Shown here piece after piece: positions 11,001 through 22,600 of a stretch of DNA of 64,000 nucleotides (positions within the stretch are counted from its first letter, which is position 1; every line of letters begins with the position of its first letter). The notes under the pieces were generated by a model, which saw only the letters and a program-made list of their open reading frames with translations, was not told where the DNA came from and searched no databases. This stretch comes from Babylonia areolata (Eukaryota; Mollusca; Gastropoda; Neogastropoda; Buccinidae), in contig NC_134900.1 in NCBI RefSeq assembly GCF_041734735.1, positions 31,433,370 through 31,497,369 of the forward strand, in the 5' to 3' direction. A program made the position numbers and the translations under genes.

Positions 11001-14000
11001 GATGACATTTTTTTTTTACTGCTATTATAGACATATAAAAACTAAGGCAGTACATAGATGAATATGGACATATCATGTGTCTGTAAATGTGTATTTATGC
11101 ATGTAAGGGGAGGATGTCTAAAAAGTGTGAAAAAGTGTACTTAAACAGTTTGATGCATGCATACTTCCTTTCTGTGTGTGTCGTGTGTGTGCGCGTGCAT
11201 TCATGTTCACACAGGTCATAGAGGAGTTTCTGGAAGGTTTTGGAGACTACACCGGAAATGAACAAAGGTATGTTTTCTGACAGTATGTTTTGTAGGACCA
11301 AAGTAGTAGTCCACAAAGCACCTCCATCCATATGGACCTTGCAGCCGTACAGGACATGTGTTCAGGTGTTCTGTGGCCCTCCACCATCTGTTGCTGAGTG
11401 TGTACCTGCTTCCCTTGTTAAGGGGTGCTCATGGCAAGGCAGTGTGAAGTTGTCTGGTTCTGTTGACCAGGAGAATGTGTCGAGCCTTTCTCTTCCTTCG
11501 TCTTCACCAAGTTTGTTGCCGTGGGTTCTTTTATGTGCATGCTACACATGGGACCTCGGTTCATCATCCCATGCAAATGTGACATTGTGTCAGTGTGTTG
11601 TGTATATGTGTGTATCTCTATACATATAGTTTGAGTTTATAAGTGTAACATTGATGCAGTATGTGATGTAGAATATTGTGTGTTTTGTAAAGCACCTGGA
11701 GCAGTTTTTTGGCTAGAGTGCTGTAGTAAGTATCCATGTTTATTGTTATATGATGAACTGTTCTATGTCTGTGCGCCAGATTCCATAAGAGCTTGCTGCC
11801 AACAATGACAACCAAGGACTGTGAGAGGTAAGGCAACTAGTTTAACAGATAGGTCCAGGTAATCTTTAGCATTTTCTAGTTTATTATTTATTTTTTTTAT
11901 GAATCTTTGATCAATATATATATATAATATATAATGTATATATTTCAGGAGTGTGAAGTTAATTTCATTGAGTAAACTCATGAATTCATGGATGTTGATG
12001 TGTTGAAGAATATAAAAGAAAGCAGTTAAAGCTGCAATCATATTTACAGTTATGTCTTTTTTTTTCTTCTTTTTTTTCTGCTTTTTTCTGTTCATTTCAG
12101 TTTATTGTAACAGTTCTTTACTTAATCCGCTGCACTGCAGCCTTTGGAGTTAGTTGGCCTTTGGAGGCCATCCCAGTGCAGACTGTCCGAAGACCTTCTT
12201 GGCTATGACAGTGGGGATGGGCACGACACTGTCCACTATGGTCAGATTCTAGTCCAGGTAGTCGGGAGAGCAGTTGCCTTCTCTGCTGTTCTGATGGTCA
12301 TAGTCAGACATGTAGTTCGCATGCCAGACCACCGGCTCCCCAACAAACTGCTGTACAGCGAACTCCAACATGGCAAGCGCTCCCATGGAGGCCAAAAGAA
12401 GCGCTTCAAAGACACTGTGAAAGCTTCTCTGAAGGCCTTCAACATCAGCCACGACACATGGGAGCTGAATGCAATGGACAGACCAAAGTGGCATTCAGCT
12501 GTCCACAAAGGCGCCAAATCCTGTGAGGCCAACAGAATCACTGCAGCAGAGCAACGCAGACAGGCCAGGAAAAGCAGTGCCAGCAAGTCCCCGACAGCCA
12601 CCACCATCCCCTGTCCACACTGCGTCAGAACCTTCCGGGCGCGGATTGGCCTGATCAGTCATCTGCGCACCCACAGAGCCCAACCCACCCACCCCCAGGA
12701 TGACTAGATGGTCCTCGTCGATCCCGACGGACGAACCACACAGTCAGACATGACTGGCTGTCATACTCCCGTTTGAAGTGCATATTTCAGAACTGTAATA
12801 TGCTTTAGATAGAATATTCTCATACTCTCTTTTTTTTTTTTTTTTTTTTTGTCTTTTACCAAGGGCACATGGAACACGGAAGATATCAAAATGTAAACCA
12901 GTCTTCAGTTTTAGACATTGTTGATTTAATTACACATACTTAACCGTGACCCAACTAGTGCAGACTCCGGCAGGGGTCTGACATTCCTGTCCTGTTATTA
13001 TTGATTTTTTTTTTTTTTTTTTTTAATCTTGAGTACCAGTGAAGGAAATGAGCTCTTTTTTTTTCAGTGCCAGATCCAAAGTGCAAGACAGTGTTGTCCG
13101 CATTCTTCTGGGAGTGGAATGTTTACAGGTATGGGTTTTTTTGTGGGCTTTTTTTCTTTTTTCTTTGTCTTTTCACTTGCCTGGCTGTATTGATGACCAG
13201 TCACCCAGTTGTTTACAAATATGTTTTATGATTTATTTCATTCATAAAATGATTTTCTTTGTTGAGTAATTTCACATTTTATCGAAGGCAAGGGGATTTG
13301 GTGGGGCTGGGTTGTAGTATTTCATTTTGGTGAAGAGTAGGTGTGTGTCAATATTTTAGTGGGTTTTTTTTTTTTTTTTTACATTCAGATTCAGATAGTA
13401 CCAGGTCCAACAAATGTGTGTACAAATATAGTTGGTGAAATGATAGTTTTTCACAAAGTGTTGATAACTAAAAATTATTGTTTTAAAAAAAAAGAATTTA
13501 AAAAAAAAGAAGAGACGGCTTTTACAAAACTGTTTTAATGAGGGAGTGTGTGTGTGTTTTATATGTGTACTGTGGCTTCTTCTTAAACTGTATGTACAGG
13601 CACACCACACAAACTTAACAATACCACACATACACGCGCGTGCGCACACACATACACCATTAACATATGCATGCATCGTTCACACACTATTAATGAAAAC
13701 TGTTTATGTTCACATATATACATACTCAATATATGGGTGCGCACACACACACACACGCACGCACACATGCACGCACTCACGCACGCACACACAGAGGTGT
13801 GCATGTTTGTGCTGTAAAACAGTGTGCATGTTGTGTCCTAATGTCTGTCTATCTGCCATTGATTCCTCAGCCACCACTGGTGAAAAGTTTGCTGGAGAAG
13901 CTGCCAGAATTTTCCCAGGATGATGAGTAAGTCTTCTTCGTTCGAGGGCTGCAACTCCTGTGTTCACTCGTATACACGAGTCAGCTTTACATGTATGACC

Positions 14001-17000
14001 ATTTTTAACCCCACCCTGTGGGCATTCTTACTTCATTTTCTGGGCTTGTATGCTGGATATGTTCTTTTTTCATAACCCACCGAACGCTGACGTAGGTTAT
14101 GAGATCTTTAACTTGCACATTTGATCTTCTGCATGTGTGTACACACAAAGGGAGTTCAGGCACTAGCAGGTCTGCACTTTTGCTGACCTGGGAGATCGGA
14201 AAAATCTCCATCCTTTACCCACCAGACGCCTTGACTGGGATTTGAATCCAGGACCCTCAGAGTGAAAGTCCAATGCTTCAGCCACTTGGCTGTTGAGTCC
14301 GTCTGAGTGAAATAGTTTGTCAGATGTTCAGAATGTTTCCAGGATGTAAAGTAAATCAAAGAGAAGGAGGTGGGGGTTGAGGCTGTTGGAGAGGAGGGGT
14401 GAGTGTCGAGAGATTGGGGTTGGGAGAGGGTAATGAACATATGTTATATTTGTATGTGCGCGATTAACCCTTTGAACCCTGAGTTCCTAAGCAATTTTAA
14501 CCCTTCTGCCTGAGCTCCTGAGCCAAAATTTGCAAATAATTGGTATTAAACCCTTTGAGCCCTGACCACCGCTTTACCGGTGGCAGAGAAAAATGACATA
14601 ATGCCCAGCCACCGGTTGAGCGGTGCGTAAACACTTGAAGCATGCAGAGTCTCAACCTGGCCCGTCAGGGAAGAAATCAGGGACAAAACGTGCGAGAAAA
14701 CAACTGTACACAATGCAGCAAGTAATTAATATGCTTGGTGATTTATTGGAAGTAGAGTATGACAATGATTACTCTGACAGTGAGGTGCAATTCGAATCGG
14801 ATGATTTTGCTACAGATAGTGATGTTGAAAATGAATCTGAGCATGCAGAATCAGTTGATCAAAGGAGGCGTGTCATGTTGAGACTCTGCATGCTTCATGG
14901 TAGAAATCGATCTTTTTTATCCAAAGCACATGCACAAAACACAGTGAAAAGGCGCGACAATGTCGGCACTACCTTCGCTGACATCAGAATATCACGGTTT
15001 TTCTGATTGGCTCTTCAGTATAAGTCAACCAATAGCAAAACACGACAAGTGTTTACGCACCGCTCCACCGGTGGCCAGGCATTATGCCACCCCTCCCCAC
15101 CACCGGTAAAGTGGTGGTCAGGGCTCAAAAGGTTAAGTGTGCCTTGAACTCATGTGATAGTGTGCATGCAGGTGTGTATATGAGCATTTGCTTGTGAGAA
15201 ACAAATGACCTTGTATGACTTCCCCAAGTAAGCTTCACAGACATGACCATTTGACCAAAGCAGTGATGACGCACACACTGTTGCAGGGACGGGGAAGGGG
15301 CCAACCTACCTCGACTGTTGCTGGCACAGTTCAGGTGGCTGGATTTTGTTGTGGACAGCAAGGTGAGACAATCAACAGCTCCTGTGCTACGTATTGTTTG
15401 ATGTTATACTATGTGGCTGCCTTCACCTCCACACCCTGTCTTGCTCCCTACGATCAGCTTCGGATCGGTTACGTATTCGCAGCTTTCCCATATTCAAACA
15501 CTCAGACAGCTGTTTGCCGCTCTTTCTCTGTCTCTGGACCTTGCACCTGGAATGAGCTCCCTGTTTCGCTTTGTCAAATCTCCACAATCTCTGTCTTTAA
15601 AACGCACCTCTTCCAAAAATAGCCCTCCACTTCCCCCCTCCCTCGCCTTCCTCTTCCTTGTCTACAGTTTCTGCAGCTGTGTATTGATAAGTTTTGTTTT
15701 CATATCTCTGAATGAAGAGTTATACATGCATGTGACTGACTGGTGTGTAAGTGCTTTGGTTTGCCCCTGCACAAAATTCAATGCTATATGAATACTTTAT
15801 CATTATTATCTACCAAGCTCAAAGCGTTTTACAAACACGGAGTCATTTACACAACAGGCTTCCTACCTGGATAGAGCCGACTAACACTTGTCATTAGGTA
15901 CTCATCATTCGTTTCCTGTGTCATTCAATCAGGTTTAAGTCATGCACACACACACACACACTCATACAGGGATGTAACATTTTATATGTTTATTTACCAT
16001 GCTATGTAGGCAGCAATACCATGTCTTCGGGGGTGTGCTTGCTGGGTATTTTCTCGTTTCCTTAACCCACCCTACGCTGACATGGATTTCAGGATCTTTA
16101 ATGTGAGTATTTGATCTGCGTGCGTACACACTTAAAGGGGGTTCAGGCACTAGTAGGTCTGCACGTATGTTGACTTGGGAGACTGGAAAAATCTCCATCT
16201 TTTTTAACCCACCAGGTGCGATTTGGATTGAACTCGGTAAACAGGAGGATCCAGCACTCTGACCATTTCACCATCGCACTTGAGAATTATTATTGTGTCG
16301 TCTTTCTATGTTGGATCCCTCAGAACATGACCAGCATGCTGTTGGAGCTGATTGAAGCCACAGAACTGGACGTGCAGAGAGAGATCATCAGCGCCCTGCC
16401 CTCCATGGTGGATGATTCAGACCATGCTGCCGTGGCCAGCAAACTCAAGTCAGTCGTTGTTCACCTGTGTCCTTTAACAGTAGATAACCTGGATTTCTAC
16501 AAATGGGTCTGTATCTTTCATCTGTGCAGTTTAACAGTAGATAATCTGGATTGCTACAAATGGGTCTGTATCTTTCACCTGTGCAGTTTAGTAGTAGATA
16601 ATCTGGATTACTACAAATGGGTTTGCATCTTTGACCTGTGTAGTTTAGTAGTAGGTAATCTGGATTGCTACAAATGGGTCTGTATCTCTCACCTGTGTTG
16701 TTTAATAGTTGATAATCTGGATTTCTACAAATGGGTCTGCATCTTTCGTCTGTGCAGTTTAACAGTAGATAATCTGGATTGCTACAAATGGGTCTGCATC
16801 TTTCATCTGTGCAGTTTAGTAGTAGATAATCTGGATTGCTACAAATGGGATTGCATCTTTCGTCTGTGCAGTTTAGTAGTAGATAATCTGGATTGCTACA
16901 AATGGGTTTGCATCTTTCATCTGTGCAGTTTAACAGTAGATAATCTGGATTGCTACAAATGGGTCTGGATCTTTGACCTGTGCAGTTTAGTAGTAGATAA

Positions 17001-19652
17001 TCTGGATTGCTACAAATGGGTTCGCATCTTTCACCTGTGCAGTTTAACAGTAGATAATCTGGATTGCTACAAATGGGTTTGCATCTTTCATCTGTGCAGT
17101 TTAACAGTAGATAATCTGGATTGCTACAAATGGATCTGGATCTTTGACCTGTGCAGTTTAGTAGTAGATAATCTGGATTGCTACAAATGGGTCTGCATCT
17201 TTGACCTGTGTTGTTTATCAGTAATAGATCTGCAGTTGCACTGCCACAGAGATGTGTTTCTTGATCAGTGTTCAGCTGACATTTTTTAAGTTAAATGTTA
17301 AGGAAGAACATCAAGTCACTGTCAGGAAGATGAAAAAAAAAAAGGTTAATAGAAATACAAACAACTCGTAACTTTGTTCTTCAGTGTATCATTCAGTGTT
17401 GAACACAAAAGTACATGGCTATACAGTATACTATATTGCTGGAGAATTCTACATGATAAGATATATGCACTACTGTGTTTATGGTACAGTGCATTGTGTT
17501 GAAAATGATATGTACACATTAGATATAGTGTACTAATTCAGTTTTTATTACTGTATAGTTCAACGTAGTAGAATGTGCACAGTACAATGCATGCAATAAA
17601 CTGTTGTGTTTTGTGTAGAATATGATAAAGTGTACATAAGTAGTATGCTATATTGCTGTAAGATTCTATAGAATACATACAGTACCATGTGTCCAGTGCA
17701 CTGTAGTTTTGTGCTGTGCAGTACAGGTCACTGAAGTGTAATTCATGCATACAGTCATAAAACAGTGCAGTGCAGTGGTCAGTGTTGTTCCGCCAGAGAC
17801 CTGTTGGTGAGTGAGACCCAGCTGACGGTGGTGATACTGGACGCTTTGGTGTGTCTGGACCTCCCTGCAGAAATTCTGACCCAGGTAAATATTTTTATTA
17901 CCACCATTTATGTAGCATTATGTTGCATGTCCCTTGATTCCAGTGTCTTTGAAATGACTGGAGACGGGCGCAATAGCCAAGTGGTTAAAGCGTTGGACTG
18001 TCAATCTGAGGGTCCCGGGTTCGAATCACGGTGACGGCGCCTGGTGGGTAAAGGGTGGAGATTTTTACGATCTCCCAGGTCAACATATGTGCAGACCTGC
18101 TTGTGCCTGAACCCCCTTCATGTGTATATGCAAGCAGAACATCAAATACGCACGTTAAAGATCCTGTAATCCATGTCAGCGTTCGGTGGGTTATGGAAAC
18201 AAGAACATACCCAGCATGCACACCCCCGAAAACGGAGTATGGCTGCCTACATGGCGGGTTAAAAACGGTCATACACGTAAAAGCCCACTCGTGTGCATAC
18301 GAGTGAACGCAGAAGAAGAAGAAGAAATGACTGGAGACGTTTCAGGTGCTGTTTTTGATAGGAATTTTGTTGCAGCAGTGTTTGCAGCAAAATCAAAATT
18401 GAGTGGTCTTGTGCATTTTGTGACAGACATCTCTGAAGTCTCTGAGAATTTGTATACAGCTGAGGCCAGAAATACAAACAAATTGGGAGAGAAAAAAAAG
18501 AAATCTTGTTAAGTTTTAGCTCACGTAATTACATGTATCCATTGGTGTTATCAGCAGTTAAATAACTTCTGCCATTTTTGGGGGTGAGGGGGATATGGTG
18601 TGCAAGCTGGGTGTGTTTGTGATTAAGGGGGGACTTGGCGTGCATTTTTCTAGTATTTTTGTATCTCGACTTCTACTAAAGCTATTGCCATGAAATTTTG
18701 CACATAGACAGCAAAGTGGATTTGGAGCTAGAATACAAAGTTTCAAAAGTTCATGTTACATAGAAATAATTTTATGATTTTTTTTCTCGTTTTTGTGCTG
18801 TCGAAAACACGTACGTCTGCTCCTCCTCTACAGTTTGCAAAGTTAGGTAGTATTGAAGCTAAAATCATAATCAATACAAAGGACATGAATAGAAGAGTGC
18901 AATAGACATAAATTAGTATGTATAAATGTACATAAATGTAAATACCATCACCAAGACTTTGGAGAAAATTGACAAATGTAAATAATTATTTTTAACCTAA
19001 TATAACACTAAAACTGTCCAATATCCATACTTTCTAATGGTTTCATTGCACTCAGAAGCCATTTTTCCATCTATATGCAAAATTTCAAGGCAATAGCTGT
19101 TGTAGAACTTGTACAGTAAAGGAGGACAGTACATACGTATGGAATAAAAAGTCGTTTTGAGAAATTTGACTCCAAAGATAGAATTTAATGTGGACAAATG
19201 AAAGGAACAATTTTCAATAGTATTACTATCATTTTCCAATAATTATCAAATATGATAGCTTGTCAAGACATTCTGTACAGTTTTTTCTATGTGGCACTGG
19301 AAATGAAACACTCAGAACTGCCCAGGCCCATACACCTCCCCTTCTCTTTCTTGTCTTTCCTGGCGTTCCATGCGTCGCACCATCTCTATTTTCTTTCTCT
19401 TCTCTTTCTCCTTTTCTGATGATTTTCTGCTGGATTTCACCACCCTGGCAGTGTCCTCTTTCAAAACAAAGTCACCCAGAGTGCTTCCTCCCACAAGCTC
19501 CAGTTCCAGCATCACATCCAGCAGGGCCGAGGACCCTTTGTTGACCTCCCTCAGTCACACTCAGGCTCTGAAACACATGATACATTACAGTACACTTTTT
19601 TTTTTGCACAGCTTCATACATTTGTAACACATACACACATCTGTACAAGCAG

Positions 19653-19696
<44 letters not shown>

Positions 19697-22600
19697 AACA
19701 AACACATAACCTGAAACACACACATGGAATATAGACATCTCATACACATACACAATGAACAAACCCATAACCTGAAACATTCAAACACACAGAATAATCA
19801 CACACACAAACACACTATGAATAAACACATAACCTGAAACACACACTACTACACTGAACACACTCACAGCCACACACACACACACACACACACACTGAAT
19901 AAACACAACCTGGAACACACACACATTGATTGAATAAACACATAACCTCTCACACACACCCCACGACACACACACAGCCCCACACCCACCCCCTCACACC
20001 ACAATCTAATTCAATCTCTCTCCTCTCACACTTCACAAGGACCAGGAAGAAGTATGAATGATAAAGAAAACGAAAAATAAACAAAGAAATCAACGATCGA
20101 CTTACCGGTTCTTTACATTCTGGACACAATGCACCACTGGAAGCGATGAGAGACTGAAGGCAGCTCAGGTTCATGATGATGTTGAGATCGTCACTTCTCA
20201 CTTCTTCTACAGCTTCCTCTTCCAGTCTTTGTTTTTTGCTGGGTCCAGACTCATCTTCTTCTTCACTAGAATCAGACACTGCCTTCTTTTTTTAGAAAAG
20301 GTCCTCTTTTTTTTCTTTGAAGTAGAGGACGGGTATTCCATAGCAGACGACGTTGATGGAGTCGGCTCACATGTTGTCGATTCGACCTCAGTTTGCTGTG
20401 ATTGGCGGCTGGCTTTTCCACATTTCCCTTTTCTCTTCTTTGTACCAAACTTATGGAGTACTCTAAACTTCTTTCCAAACTTTCTTGGCATTGTAAAAAG
20501 GCAAAACTGTGCCTAAAACTGACAAAATGAATGTCCTAGTTCGCTCACTTCGAAACCGACGCTATGAACGAAGATGGCCGCTGACTGGAGTTTCGGCCAA
20601 TCAGAATCATGGATTTACCCAGGTGACAGCTTAGGCCCAATCAACGGTTTATACACTGTTGTTGGGTGAGCCATTTCGTGCTTCGCGGAGCTCTCGCACT
20701 GAGGTTGTTTGCATATGAAATTAGGTTGACCGGAAAGAGCGTATGTTTAGCTTTCAAACGAGCGGTCACACACCTCAATTGGTAAAACGAAAGTGGTGGT
20801 TGCTAGGGTCTGAAGATAGCGATTTTTGTGATTCGACTTCGATTTCCGATAAATATTTGAGGCCACCTACATTAAAAAAAGTACAATTACACACACTTTT
20901 ATGCAAAATTAAAGCAAAAGACACCCAAAAAGTGTTTGTAGATATATTATTCTTTCAAAATTTACAATAACCCCAAAACACATTTTCTAGTGATTTTTCA
21001 TCAAAAATGCACGCCAAGTCCCCCCTTAATGATCTACTGAACACTGAAATGGATTACAGGATCTTCATATTCATGTTTGCATAAGCACATGTGGGTCATT
21101 GAAGCATTTGGAGCTCTGAACACGCCTTGACTCATGAGAATAGAATTTTGTTTTCTTCACTTAAACCCACAAGCGGTGCTGAAATATTATGAATACTGTG
21201 TATTTTTTGTCAAAACAGATCTATGTGAAACTCAGACTGCTCTCCCAGTGTAGGGCGTGTCACCATAGTGCACCACCCATTTTGTGTTTTTTTTTCTGTG
21301 TGTTTGTGTTTATTTTCCTTTGAAAGAGATTTTTGTATTGAAGTTTGCTAGGAATGATTTTTTTTGTAGCCGTGGATTCTTTTACATGCATTAAGTGCAT
21401 GCTGCACACAAGACTTCGGTTTATCATCCAATCCAAATGACTAAAGTGGACCGAGAGGACCATTTAATGGATGTCTGGTGTAGTAACTACTTGTCAGTCT
21501 TCTTGAAAGCGATACGTTTTGTTTTCCTGTGGAAATGAAGATGATGAACATAGATACATGTGAAGGGTGTGGATGACAGGTGCGTGGCTCAGCCACACGA
21601 GCCCTGCAGTCTGTTGACGTTGAAAACCTTCCTGTGGTCCTCAAGTTCCTCCTGAAAACGACACCAGCTGCTGAACTGCCAGAGGTGAACCAGTTGTTTG
21701 GAGCTCTTCTGCTTCTTGTTCGTAAAGTTCCCTCTACGTGATGTTGTATGGTTCCTTCTACTTAATTTTGTATAGTTTCTTCTACTTGCTGAGTGAGTGA
21801 AAAAAAAAAAAAGATTGTATAGGACCAAAACATTTCTCTAGTATGCTTATATCTGCTTTAGTATATGCTCCTAGAGCTAGAAGAGATCAAATATTTCATA
21901 ATTGTAAGTTTTCAATGAATATTTTCTAACAAAGCAAATGTCTGATATTATTAACATGTTATAGGTTATTGGAGAAATCCGGAATGGCCTTGACCTTTAT
22001 TCTCTGGTGAGAAGCGCCAAAGGAGCGAAAAAAGCCAAAACGTGAGTTACTGTGAAGGTGGTAACAGTAATTCCCCTTGATTTGATTGTCTGGCTTTGCT
22101 GCTCTGTAAGCAGGTGGTTATTGGCCAGAAATGTCTTTTTCATCCATTGTAAAATTCATTTAGATGCATTTTATAATTATTATTTTCTGTCACGATAATT
22201 TTGATATACTCTGATTTTCCCCTTGTCATGTTATTTTTATGTTTTTTGTTCTCGGGGTGGGGAGGGGGAGGAATTTTTCTTTGTGGGTTTTTTGTATTGT
22301 TATTGTATTCTCTTCTACCCTGTGTCTGTCTGTTCTAATAGAGAAATGAAAAATGTGAAGAAAAATGTATGTAAAGAAAGAAAAGAAAGAAAAAAAAAAG
22401 ATGATTAAAATAAGATGGTTTGATTTGCTGAGAATAAGAATGCTGGAACTTGGTATTGCACTAGTTTTGTCACAATGAATTTCTCTGTGTGAAATTCGAG
22501 CTCCTCTCCCAGCAGAGAACATGTCGCTATGCCAGCGTAGTGCAACCTATATATGCATGTAGATATGTAGATTTACTTTTTAGATTCTGCCTGCTTGTGG

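Noticed and set aside
12144-12707. Host zinc-finger gene, from the C2H2-like CPHC..H..H segment
   Set aside because: The preceding [19 protein letters not shown] block identifies the C-terminus of a LINE polymerase, which normally carries such a finger.
14623-15006. Host gene for a small acidic protein
   Set aside because: The frame lies inside TTAA-bounded inverted repeats and ends at the right repeat; it is transposon-derived.
17966-18035. tRNA gene (box A and box B present)
   Set aside because: The same sequence heads about 14 SINE copies, lacks a proper acceptor-stem pairing and continues into the SINE body.
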